Source: Amycolatopsis benzoatilytica AK 16/65 (GTDB taxonomy: Bacteria; Actinomycetota; Actinomycetes; Mycobacteriales; Pseudonocardiaceae). From it: a stretch of DNA of 64,000 bases. The notes beneath the pieces were generated by a model. That model ran no database searches. It had not been told where the DNA came from and was given only the letters and a program-made list of their open reading frames with translations. Below are positions 18,451 through 26,112 of this stretch, in pieces. The position numbers were made by a program, and so were the translations under genes. Numbering within the stretch: the stretch's first letter is position 1; each line of letters starts with the position of its first letter. The stretch is from the NCBI RefSeq assembly GCF_000383915.1, contig NZ_KB912942.1:6441176-6505175 (forward strand), written 5' to 3'.

Positions 18451-20787
18451 ATGCCAGCCACCGGACACACGGTCACCGCTGTGCGCAAGACCCCAGCGGT
18501 GGCGCCACCGCCGACTCAGCCGGCCGCCGACCGAGCCAGGCTCGGAGCATGCGTCACCCAGTTGCGTGACGCCGAGTTCGAGGACTTGGTGTCCGCCAGC
18601 CTGCGCGTGCTGCCAGTCACCGACCGAGATCGGATCAACCGCCGCCGCGCAGCGCTGCGCGCGGTCACGACCTGGCTGCTGGCCTTTGACGGCACGACGT
18701 GGCAGCAGCGCTGGGTTGCCGGCGGGATCGACACGAGCGGGCGCGCGTGGAGCGACGAACCCAGCCGCACCCGTCGCGGCCTGCTGATCAAAGGCGCCGA
18801 GATGCTGATCTGCTGCGGCGTGCTGCACCCGGACTACCCCTGGCTGCTGAACACTGGGTTCAACTCGCTGTTCGGCACCTACCAGCGAGCCTGCGACCCG
18901 GCCGGGTTCGCCCGCGTCCGCGACGCCTTGCACGCCCAAGGAACCGGGGACCGCGTCGCCCACGACGCGCTGTATCACCTGGCCAGGATCAGGATCGCCA
19001 CCGCCAAGCGGCTGGAGGACATCACCGCAGAGGATGTACTGGACTGCCAGTACGCCCTCCGTGCTCGGCGGAAGCCCTGCACGCCGGGCGAAGCGTTGTG
19101 GCGTGCCCTGCATGGGCTGGGGATCATCGCCGGTCCTGCTCGGCTCAAGGCTGCCATGCATCGCGGGCAACTGTCGGTCGAGGAGTTGGTTGACCGACAT
19201 CGCTTGGCCTGCCGGCCGGTCCGTGACCTGATCGTGAATTACTTGCGCGAATGCGCCCCGGCGATGGACTACGGGTCGCTGTCCAACCTCACCCACTGGC
19301 TGGCCGAACTGTTCTGGGGCGACCTGGAACGCCACCATCCCGGCATAGACTCGCTCCGCCTTCCCCCAGACGTCGCCGCCGCGTGGAAACAGCGCATCGC
19401 CACCCAGCCCGACGGCCGCCCCCGCAGCGAGCGCTATGGCCTGCTCACCGCCGTGCGCGCGTTCTACACCGACATCAACCAGTGGGCCTACGAAGACCCC
19501 GCCCGCTGGGCGACCTGGGCCGCGCCGTGCCCGGTTACCAAAGCCGACCTGGCCGCACGACGCAAGCACAAGGCCCAGGTCACCGCGCGGATGCACGCCC
19601 GCACCCGCACTCTGGCCGAGGCGCTGCCGCACCTGGTCGCGACCGCGCGGTCCCGACGCGAGCACGCCCGCACCCTGCTGGCCGCCGCCCGCGCCGCCGA
19701 GCCCGGAACCGTGCTCACCGTCGACGGCACCGCCTACCGGCGTATGGCGAACAACACCGCCAAGAGCCTGCGCGTCCTCGTCCAGGCCCTGCCGACCGGC
19801 ACGCAGTTCGACACGGTCAAGGAGGAGGCCGAGGCGTTCTGGGCGTGGGCCGCCATCGAGGTCCTGCGCCTGTCCGGCTGCCGGATCGAGGAAGTCATGG
19901 AACTGACTCACCTGTCGATCCGCCGCTACAGCCAACCCACCGGGGAGGTCGTGCCGCTGTTGCAGATCGCCCCGTCCAAAATGGATGCCGAACGAGTCTT
20001 CCCGATCTCCCCGGAACTGGCGCACGTCCTGGCCCAGATCATCGACCGCGTCCGCGGCGCCGACGGCACGATCCCGCGCTGCTCGCGTTTCGACACCCAC
20101 GAACGTGTCTATGGCCCGCCGCTGCCGCACCTGTTCCAACGTCCCATCGGCTCCGGCCATCAGGTCTTCAGCCCGGAAACTGTGCGCAAGTGGCTGGAAC
20201 GCACCCTGGCTCGCGCGCCGCTGCACGACACCGACGGCACCCCGCTGCGGTTCACCCCGCACGACTTCCGGCGCCTGTTCGCCACCGGCGCCGTCAACGC
20301 GGGTCTGCCTATCCACATCGCGGCCGCCCTGCTCGGCCACCGCAACCTGAACACCACTCAGGGGTATGCGGCCGTCTATCCCGACGAGGTGATCCGCACC
20401 TACCAGGTGTTCATCTTCAGCCGCCGCGCGGAACGTCCGACCGAGGAATACCGCCAACCCACCGAGGCGGAATGGGCCGAGTTCGAACGGCACTTCACCC
20501 TGCGCAAGGTCGCCTACGGCAACTGCGACCGCCCCTACGGCACGCCCTGCGTCCACGAACACGCCTGTGTCCGCTGTCCCATGCTGCGCACCGAGCCCAG
20601 CCGGCTGCCTCTGCTGCGCGAATTGGAGGACAACCTCGCTGAGCGCATCGCTGAGGCCCAGCAACGTACGTGGCTCGGCGAGGTCGAGGGACTGCGCCAA
20701 ACGTTGACCGCTCTGCGCGAGAAGAAGGAGCACGCCGAACGCCTGACCGCCGCAGGCATCACGGACATCGCTCAGAAACTCGGATAG
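18451..20787 (+). CDS. tnpB: Large tyrosine recombinase, TnpB-like (Tn554 type)
   Basis: 778 residues, long like TnpB of Tn554-type elements. The extended N-terminal domain of about 450 residues precedes the catalytic part: RLSGCRIEEVMELTH (Arg), TPHDFRRLFATGA (HxxR), LLGHRNLNTTQGYAAVYPD (H, Tyr). A Cys-rich tail, NCDRPYGTPCVHEHACVRCP, probably binds zinc, and a coiled-coil end follows. The ATG is 3 bases after the tnpA stop, so the two are translated together. Both recombinases are probably required for movement. Confidence 0.9.
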   Translation: MPATGHTVTAVRKTPAVAPPPTQPAADRARLGACVTQLRDAEFEDLVSASLRVLPVTDRDRINRRRAALRAVTTWLLAFDGTTWQQRWVAGGIDTSGRAWSDEPSRTRRGLLIKGAEMLICCGVLHPDYPWLLNTGFNSLFGTYQRACDPAGFARVRDALHAQGTGDRVAHDALYHLARIRIATAKRLEDITAEDVLDCQYALRARRKPCTPGEALWRALHGLGIIAGPARLKAAMHRGQLSVEELVDRHRLACRPVRDLIVNYLRECAPAMDYGSLSNLTHWLAELFWGDLERHHPGIDSLRLPPDVAAAWKQRIATQPDGRPRSERYGLLTAVRAFYTDINQWAYEDPARWATWAAPCPVTKADLAARRKHKAQVTARMHARTRTLAEALPHLVATARSRREHARTLLAAARAAEPGTVLTVDGTAYRRMANNTAKSLRVLVQALPTGTQFDTVKEEAEAFWAWAAIEVLRLSGCRIEEVMELTHLSIRRYSQPTGEVVPLLQIAPSKMDAERVFPISPELAHVLAQIIDRVRGADGTIPRCSRFDTHERVYGPPLPHLFQRPIGSGHQVFSPETVRKWLERTLARAPLHDTDGTPLRFTPHDFRRLFATGAVNAGLPIHIAAALLGHRNLNTTQGYAAVYPDEVIRTYQVFIFSRRAERPTEEYRQPTEAEWAEFERHFTLRKVAYGNCDRPYGTPCVHEHACVRCPMLRTEPSRLPLLRELEDNLAERIAEAQQRTWLGEVEGLRQTLTALREKKEHAERLTAAGITDIAQKLG

Positions 20788-20823
20788 TGCACGACCAACG
20801 AGACGAACCTGCCTGCCGGCGCC

Positions 20824-21363
20824 ATGCCAGTGGGCCGCCGCACCCCAACGTTGTGCCGTCTCTCGTGGCCAGACGAGAATGCGGGGGTGTATTGCCTGCA
20901 AGCGGTCATCGCTACCGAACCCGTGCTCCGTGCGTTGGCCGGTTCCGTCGAGGCGGCGCGCATCGTGCCCCTCGATCAGAACCTGTTCCTGTTGCCCATG
21001 ACCGACCAACTCTTCGACGCGGTGACCGTCGTCGGGGCTCCCGAACTCCCGGGCTTCTGGAAGGCTCCCGCTGGCTTCGACAGCGCGCTGACCGCATGCT
21101 CGATGAACGGTCCCGTGGCGTATGTCGAGGCCGAGTTCTTCGGTGGAACAGGGACACAGTCCGCGCAGGTTTGGGACAGCGGGAAGGTGGTCCTTGGGCC
21201 GTTGCGTCTGGCTGAGGGGGAACCATCGTCGGCCGCCGGCAGTCCGATCTCCCAAGCGCTTCGGCAGCTCGGAGTAGTCAGAGGTGGTCACCTTGACGAG
21301 TTCGATGCAGTCGGGCTCGGTCGCCATCGCGACACGAGCAACTGGCTTCCAACCACGAGCTGA
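20824..21363 (+). CDS. Cargo protein of the Tn554-like element, unknown function
   Basis: 179-residue protein in the same strand and frame as tnpB, 36 bases after its stop. The sequence (WPDENAGVYCLQAVIATEP, FLLPMTDQLFDAVTV, FFGGTGTQSAQVWDSGKV) looks like a compact globular alpha/beta protein without membrane segments. It occupies the position of tnpC in Tn554 but shows no resemblance I recognise. It could be passenger DNA or an accessory factor. The start is uncertain, since no good ribosome site precedes the ATG. Confidence 0.6.
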   Translation: MPVGRRTPTLCRLSWPDENAGVYCLQAVIATEPVLRALAGSVEAARIVPLDQNLFLLPMTDQLFDAVTVVGAPELPGFWKAPAGFDSALTACSMNGPVAYVEAEFFGGTGTQSAQVWDSGKVVLGPLRLAEGEPSSAAGSPISQALRQLGVVRGGHLDEFDAVGLGRHRDTSNWLPTTS

Positions 21364-21369
21364 TCGCGA
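21357..21369 (+). repeat. Right subterminal copy of 13-base direct repeat
   Basis: GAGCTGATCGCGA, overlapping the stop of the cargo gene; partner of the copy at 17161-17173. Confidence 0.5.
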
Positions 21370-21399
21370 CACGCAGCCTCGAGACTTGACTTGGTGCAG

Positions 21400-21783
21400 A
21401 GAAACGAGGCGCGGTCGAAGTACGCGAACGGCGTCCAGGACGCTGCTCCACAGTCCACTGCGAGCGCCTTTCTCGATGCCCGCGCGCCGCCCGGCCGCGG
21501 AAATGTCCTGACAGGGGAAGCCTGCTGTGAGCACCTCGACCGGCTCGACGGCGGCGAAGTCGACCGCGCGCAGATCGCCGAGATTCGCCACGCCGGGCAG
21601 CCGTGCGGCGAGGATCGCGGCGGCATGCGGATCGACCTCGGCGCACCAGGCGATGCGGCCGCCGAGCACGGCCGCGACGCCGAGGTCGAGACCGCCCAGA
21701 CCGGTGCACAGCGACCCGATGACCGGGCCGTCGGTCGCGACGAACCGCAACGGCTCGACGCCCTCGGCGCGGCGCTCAGGCAT
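21400..21783 (-). pseudogene. 5' part of disrupted C5-cytosine DNA methyltransferase
   Basis: Encodes about 128 residues with motif I SLCTGLGGLDLGVAAVLGG, motif II/III region (WCAEVDPHAAAIL, NLGDLRAVDFAAVEPVEVL) and motif IV AGFPCQDISAAG with the catalytic Cys. It then stops resembling the family after RVLRPRLV, where the Tn554-like element begins. The ATG overlaps the preceding small zinc gene by 8 bases, so it was the fourth gene of the methyltransferase operon. It would have methylated cytosine at C5 at an unknown site. Confidence 0.85.
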
Positions 21784-21928
21784 CGCGCGCCTCCCGCGCC
21801 GGGGTCCGGCGGGCCGCGTCCTTGCTGGGCGGCGGGCAGCGGTGGCGGGCGACGGCGCGTCGGGCCGCGGCGGGACGCCGGAACCGGGCGTCCCAGCCGC
21901 AGTCCCGGCAGTGCACGAGCGTGCTCAC
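21776..21928 (-). CDS. Short C2HC zinc-finger-like protein (50 aa)
   Basis: Starts at GTG 21928, overlapping the stop of the upstream methyltransferase as GTGA, and ends overlapping the ATG of the C5 methyltransferase by 8 bases. CRDC near the N-terminus and HRC near residue 31 could bind one zinc ion. The tail is basic, so it may bind DNA. Function unknown; the double overlap shows it belongs to the methyltransferase operon. Confidence 0.6.
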   Translation of the reverse strand: MSTLVHCRDCGWDARFRRPAAARRAVARHRCPPPSKDAARRTPAREARDA

Positions 21929-23070
21929 GCCTGCCACCGCCCGCCGCCCTCGACCCCAAGGAGCGAAGCGACGCGTTCTTCGCTCGGCGACGCCGGGACC
22001 GAGGCGCTGGCGGGCTCGATGGGCTTGGCCAGGACCACGACGTCCTCGTGCGAAATCAGATGCAGAGGCAAGCCCCGCTCGCGCTGTTTGCGGATGAAGT
22101 CGCGCTGGAAGAAGCTGCCGCGGGCGACCAGCTCGCGATCGGCGACCCGCGCCAGCAGCGCCACGCACCGCTCGACCGGCACCAGCCCCGCGGCCTGACC
22201 GCACGCGACGACCTGCGAGGGAAGGTCGACCAGTTCCGAGAGCTCGCGCCACGGCCGGACGGTGATCGCGACATGCCCGCCGGGGCGCAGCACGGCCGCG
22301 CAGCCGGTCAGGATGCGGGTGAACCCCGCCAGCAGCCGGTGGTGGCCGACGTTGGCCAGGTTGCCCCGGTCCAGCGCAGAGCCGTAGCGGTGGTGGTACT
22401 TGTGCACCTTCCCGTCCGGCGAGCCGGTGACGACCTGCCCGTGCGTGGACGGCCCGTACGGCGGCGAGGTGACCACCAGCGCGACCTGCCCCCGGTACTT
22501 CTCCGGCAGCAGGAACGGCAGCTGACGGGCGTCGCCGTGCACGACCTCGGCCTCGTGGTCGTGACCGCGGCGGCGGGCCAGGTCGAGGTTCGCGCGGGCG
22601 ACGCTGACCCAGTGCGGCTCGTACTCCACGCCGACCGCCCGGCGCCCGGCGTCGATCGCCTCCACCAGCGTCGTGCCGGAACCGGCCATCGGGTCGAGCA
22701 CCAGCTCCCCGGGTCGGGTGTACCGCCGGATGGCGTGCGCGGCCACGGCCGGGAGCATCTTCGCCGGATGCGCGGTCGACTCGGGCACGTAGCGGCCCTT
22801 GCGCTGCGCGGCCGGAGAGGTCTGCGCGGTCGCCCACACGGACAACGGCGGCCCGCCCGCGTCGTCGGTCCCCGTCACGGTGGCCGGGCCGGCCGGGTCG
22901 TTCCCGACCGGGGTGCCCGGCTGAGCAGGCCGGGCACCCCGGTCGGTGTCGAGGGCAACGACGAGCGCGCGCGGGATCGGCACGGTCGGATCGCCGCCGT
23001 CGCGGGAGGAGGAGCCGGTCACGGCGGTGGCGCCCGGCGCCGAGGTGTGCTGGTGGTGGTGGTGGGACAT
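21925..23070 (-). CDS. Adenine-N6 or cytosine-N4 DNA methyltransferase
   Basis: 381 residues from ATG 23070, preceded by AAAGG. The AdoMet-binding motif LVLDPMAGSGTTLVEA comes first and the catalytic VVTSPPYG about 80 residues later. A further conserved block is VLRPGGHVAITVRPW. An N-terminal His-rich, low-complexity stretch of about 80 residues is not part of the fold. The TSPPY tetrad fits N4-cytosine or N6-adenine transfer; the target is not readable. No restriction endonuclease lies beside it, so it may be a solitary enzyme protecting the conjugative element. It is downstream of a degenerate relative and upstream of the zinc-finger and C5 genes. Confidence 0.85.
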   Translation of the reverse strand: MSHHHHQHTSAPGATAVTGSSSRDGGDPTVPIPRALVVALDTDRGARPAQPGTPVGNDPAGPATVTGTDDAGGPPLSVWATAQTSPAAQRKGRYVPESTAHPAKMLPAVAAHAIRRYTRPGELVLDPMAGSGTTLVEAIDAGRRAVGVEYEPHWVSVARANLDLARRRGHDHEAEVVHGDARQLPFLLPEKYRGQVALVVTSPPYGPSTHGQVVTGSPDGKVHKYHHRYGSALDRGNLANVGHHRLLAGFTRILTGCAAVLRPGGHVAITVRPWRELSELVDLPSQVVACGQAAGLVPVERCVALLARVADRELVARGSFFQRDFIRKQRERGLPLHLISHEDVVVLAKPIEPASASVPASPSEERVASLLGVEGGGRWQA

Positions 23071-23129
23071 GAGCGTGATGCCTTTCGCAGACGGGGGAAC
23101 GACCGACAAGGGCGCGGGCGGGCGCGGGG

Positions 23130-24185
23130 TCACCGGTCGCCTCCGGTGCCGGGCGAAGCGGTCGCCGGGCCGGTGTCGGTCGCTGGTGCGGCAGGGTCGG
23201 CGGGTTGTGCGAAGGCGAGGACGTCGCCGTGCGCGCGCAGGTGCGGCGCGGGCAGCCCGCGCACCGTCGCGCGGTGCCGGGTGCGGTCGTACTCGGCGGC
23301 TGCGGTCGCGCTCGGCGCGGCACGCAGGCGTCCGTTCTCGGCGGGGGTGTGCAGGGCGACGATGTGCTGCAGGTAGAGCAGATCCGCGTGCTGGCACGCG
23401 GCCACGATCGCGCCGGTCGGGTCGACCAGCCGCCCCCGCGTCCAGTCGCTGTGCGTATACACCGCGAAGATGCCGCCGTGGCGCAGCCGCTGTGCCGCCA
23501 GCAGCGCGAGCCGGTCCAATGACACCGTCTCGGCGGCATGGGCAGGCAACGACACGAGCACCAGATCCGCCCGCGCGCCGTTGTCGGATTCGAGCGGGTC
23601 AGGGCTGTCGAGAGCACCGGTGCGGGGCGGGAGCGACGGTGCTCCGGCGAGGTCCGCGGACTGGCCTGCGGAGTCGGTGACGAGGTCGGCCCAGAACGGC
23701 CGCGACGACGGGGCGGGTCCGTGCGCGCGCGGGTCGAGAGTGTGCGTCTCCGCGGTGCGGTCGAGGGTGCGCACCGCCTCCCGCGCCGCCGCCACCGCCG
23801 ACGCGTCGCGCGTCGGCGTGGCGCCCTCGGTGTCGATGTCGACGTCGACGAGGACGACGTGGGCGCCGGGGGCGGTGAACGCCGCCGTGATGGTCTCCAC
23901 GATCGGAGCCGGCCACGGCGCGTGGGCGTCGACCGGTCGGTCTCCGCACGTCCACACCGTCGCCGGAATCGGCGTGGTCGGCGCGGTCGTCGCACGCCGG
24001 TTCGCGGGTGCCGTGGCGCCTTCGGGACGGGTGGTCGCGCGGGGCGGTCGAGCGCCCGCGCCGGTGGCGCGGGTGCTGGCTCCGGGGTAGGGAGCGCGGT
24101 CGCCCCCGCGCCGGGTGCGCGGCGGGCGGGTCGAGTCCGGCAGGCGACCGGAGCGACCGTCCGGGGACTGCGAGCGCTGGGTCAT
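23130..24185 (-). CDS. Degenerate methyltransferase-like protein, partner of the adjacent enzyme
   Basis: 351 residues, ATG 24185 with GGAGGG upstream. The order of elements mirrors the next gene: PIVETITAAFTAPGAHVVLVD in place of motif I, ADLVLVSLPAH in place of TSPPY, then RLRHGGIFAVYTHSDW and IVAACQHADLLYLQHIVAL, which align with RPGGHVAITVRPW and VVACGQAAGLVPVERCVAL of the active enzyme. The catalytic tetrad is missing, so it is probably not a catalyst but a partner or target-binding subunit. The N-terminal 80 residues are disordered and Arg/Thr-rich. First gene of the operon, divergent from the conjugation genes. Confidence 0.6.
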   Translation of the reverse strand: MTQRSQSPDGRSGRLPDSTRPPRTRRGGDRAPYPGASTRATGAGARPPRATTRPEGATAPANRRATTAPTTPIPATVWTCGDRPVDAHAPWPAPIVETITAAFTAPGAHVVLVDVDIDTEGATPTRDASAVAAAREAVRTLDRTAETHTLDPRAHGPAPSSRPFWADLVTDSAGQSADLAGAPSLPPRTGALDSPDPLESDNGARADLVLVSLPAHAAETVSLDRLALLAAQRLRHGGIFAVYTHSDWTRGRLVDPTGAIVAACQHADLLYLQHIVALHTPAENGRLRAAPSATAAAEYDRTRHRATVRGLPAPHLRAHGDVLAFAQPADPAAPATDTGPATASPGTGGDR

Positions 24186-24277
24186 GTGAGGCCCTCCAGG
24201 ATGAGAACGACACCGGACCGCGTGGGCCCGGGCCTTGCGTGCTGTCATCCCCTAACTCCGAAAAACGGGGCCGTTCG

Positions 24278-24292
24278 GGACACGACGTGTCC
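24278..24292. promoter_or_regulatory. Perfect 15-base palindrome, possible operator
   Basis: GGACACG and CGTGTCC flank a central A. Two 7-base half sites fit binding by a dimeric repressor about 95 bases upstream of the methyltransferase operon start. Confidence 0.45.
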
Positions 24293-24592
24293 GGTCAATT
24301 TGCATTCCCTCCCCACGTGCCGCCGGGCGAGGGATAACGACCGAGGCGAAGACTTCGCCGACGCGGAATACACATCGCGGCCGCCCCGGAAAACCCGCAT
24401 CGGCCAGAATTTTCGAGACTTGTCACCGCAGGCGCCTCACGTCTGCCGACACGACGAGCATCCGAGGCGCTGCCCGGCGACGGCCGGCGTTCGAGCCGTC
24501 CAAGCAGCTGCTCGCGGGTGCCTCGACCGACGACGGAAGACCGCTTTCAGGCATGCGGCGAGGCGGCCATCCCGCACGCACGCCGGGACCAT

Positions 24593-24653
24593 GAGGCGCT
24601 TTTGAGGCGCTCTCGTCGCGTCTGCGAGGCGCTTTTGAGCCGCTTTTGAGGCG
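24593..24653 (+). repeat. GAGGCGCTTTTGAG repeat cluster
   Basis: GAGGCGCTTTTGAGGCGC (24593-24610) and GAGGCGCTTTTGAGCCGC followed by TTTTGAGGCGG (24625-24653) repeat a 7-11 base unit with TTTT spacers. An iteron-like array or nicking-region repeat upstream of the transfer operon is possible. Confidence 0.5.
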
Positions 24654-24706
24654 GCACGCACGGTTTCCTGAGTGCTCACCGATCCCGATTCATCCGGGGA
24701 GTTCTC

Positions 24707-25714
24707 ATGGATTTGCCGTTTCCTGATCCTGAAACGAAAGAACCGGTTTTCTTCGCTCGCGCCAAGCCGGCTTTCGTCGAGGACGCGAACGTCTTCGACA
24801 TCGCATGGGCCAGCTTCGGGTGGCTGGTGACCGGGCCGGCGCCCCTCTCGGTCGACGGCCGGGACATCCCCGGTCTGCCGCGTGGGCGGCTTGCTCTGGA
24901 CGAGGTGGGCACGGTGCTGTTGTCGCCGTCGTGCAGCCAGGACACCCGGGACGCGGCGTGGCGGCATCTGGTCGACCGGTCCCGCGCCGAGGGCGGGAAG
25001 TGGACGGTGGCCTGCACCGGCCTGGCGCTGCCGGTTTTGCTGCCCGCTGCGCGCACGCTCACTCGCGGCCTGAACGCCGCGGACCGCGACGACGTCCACG
25101 CCGCGATCCTGACCGGGTTCCTGCAGGGATTGCGCGACGTCGATCTGGATCGGCCGGCGGTGCTGGTGCGGCTGCGGTGGACCGCGTACCGCGCGGGCGA
25201 ACAGGCCCTGCGCGAGACGTTGCAGCGCCCGGTCCCGCACGAGGATCTCGCGGCCCGCTCCGCGGCTGCGGCGCAGCCCGGCGGACATCCGGATCTCGTC
25301 CTGGCCGCCGCGGTCGAGGCGGGCGTCATCACCGCCAGCGAGGCGGAACTCATCTCCGCGACACGCGTCGGCGACGTCGTGCTGGCCGACGCCGCACACG
25401 CCCGCGGCCAGTCCTACGACACCGCGAAGCGCACCCGCAACCGGGCCGAGACGCGACTGGCCGCCTACCTGGCCGACGGTCCTGCCGACACCACCCCGGA
25501 GCACAGGCGCGCGCACCGCACCCGGCTACGCAAGATGACCAGGTCGCGCGCCGGGTCGCCGAAAAAACTGCGCGCTCCGGTGTCCCCGAACGGCCCGGAA
25601 TCCGGAGTTAGTGAGCGCGGGGCCCGCCTGCCCGCAGACCGCCGTTCGCGCCCCCGCCGCACCCGCGCCGGTGCGGCCGCGCCCCACCGCCAGGAGGCCC
25701 CGACATGCGAGTGA
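24707..25714 (+). CDS. Sigma-70 region-4-like DNA-binding protein of conjugation operon
   Basis: 335 residues. The central part (VLVRLRWTAYRAGEQALRET) and the region AELISATRVGDVVLADAAHA followed by GQSYDTAKRTRNRAETRL look like the helices of a sigma-factor region-4 HTH. The C-terminal 80 residues are basic and disordered. It is the first gene of the transfer operon, and its last 10 bases overlap the pilin gene. A role as regulator of transfer genes is inferred from position and HTH; no region-2 core-binding part is evident. Confidence 0.6.
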   Translation: MDLPFPDPETKEPVFFARAKPAFVEDANVFDIAWASFGWLVTGPAPLSVDGRDIPGLPRGRLALDEVGTVLLSPSCSQDTRDAAWRHLVDRSRAEGGKWTVACTGLALPVLLPAARTLTRGLNAADRDDVHAAILTGFLQGLRDVDLDRPAVLVRLRWTAYRAGEQALRETLQRPVPHEDLAARSAAAAQPGGHPDLVLAAAVEAGVITASEAELISATRVGDVVLADAAHARGQSYDTAKRTRNRAETRLAAYLADGPADTTPEHRRAHRTRLRKMTRSRAGSPKKLRAPVSPNGPESGVSERGARLPADRRSRPRRTRAGAAAPHRQEAPTCE

Positions 25715-26109
25715 CACCGCTTCGCCGCCACCGCCACCGCCGCCCGCCCACGCCGCCGCAGCGAGGTGCGCGCTGCCGCTGTGCCGTCCTGCTCCTCGGG
25801 GGGCTGGTCGCCGCCGGCGCGCTGCTGACGTCGTCGGTCGCGCGGGCGGACACGGTCCAGGTCGTCGCGCTGGCCCAGACCGTCGACCAGGTCTTCGCCA
25901 ACATTCGCAACTGGATCATGGGAATCCTGGCCGGCATCGCCCTCGTGCTGTTCAGCATCGCGGGCCTGCGCTACCTACTGGCCTCCGGCGACCCCGGGGA
26001 AATCGAGAAGGCGAAAGGAGCTTTCAAAGCCGGATGCATCGGCTTCGGGCTCGCCGCGCTCGCCCCGCTCGTGGTCGACATTCTCAAAGGCATCGTGGGC
26101 GGGGTGTGA
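25705..26109 (+). CDS. VirB2/TrbC-like pilin subunit
   Basis: 134 residues with an Arg-rich N-terminus, a long signal peptide (LLLGGLVAAGALLTSSVARA, cleavage after ARA), then a mature part with two membrane helices (MGILAGIALVLFSIAGLRYLL and GCIGFGLAALAPLVVDILKG) separated by a charged loop, the layout of conjugative pilins. CAGGAGG precedes the ATG. It would form a pilus or channel protein of the type IV secretion system encoded downstream. Confidence 0.72.
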   Translation: MRVTPLRRHRHRRPPTPPQRGARCRCAVLLLGGLVAAGALLTSSVARADTVQVVALAQTVDQVFANIRNWIMGILAGIALVLFSIAGLRYLLASGDPGEIEKAKGAFKAGCIGFGLAALAPLVVDILKGIVGGV

Positions 26110-26112
26110 GCC

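Larger units (their letters stand above)
17149..21399 (+). mobile_element. Tn554-like transposon inserted in a C5 methyltransferase gene
   Basis: The methyltransferase reading breaks after RVLRPRLV (about 21400) and resumes at IVENVAAL (about 17148), between motifs IV and VI. The inserted 4.25 kb holds two consecutive tyrosine recombinase genes of TnpA and TnpB type plus one further gene, all in the opposite direction to the host gene. No long terminal inverted repeats are visible, as expected for Tn554-type elements. GAGCTGATCACGA (17161) and GAGCTGATCGCGA (21357) sit near either end. Boundaries are accurate to roughly 15 bases. Confidence 0.8.
24186..24706. promoter_or_regulatory. Divergent control region between methyltransferase and conjugation operons
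   Basis: About 520 bases without a gene. It contains the palindrome GGACACG-A-CGTGTCC at 24278-24292, close to the methyltransferase start, and a cluster of GAGGCGCTTTT-type repeats at 24593-24653, just before the first conjugation gene. It must contain both promoters and is a candidate for oriT. Confidence 0.6.

Noticed and set aside
16264..21783. A 1839-codon minus-strand open frame
   Set aside because: It joins both methyltransferase fragments through the antisense of the Tn554-like genes. Only its two ends have family resemblance.
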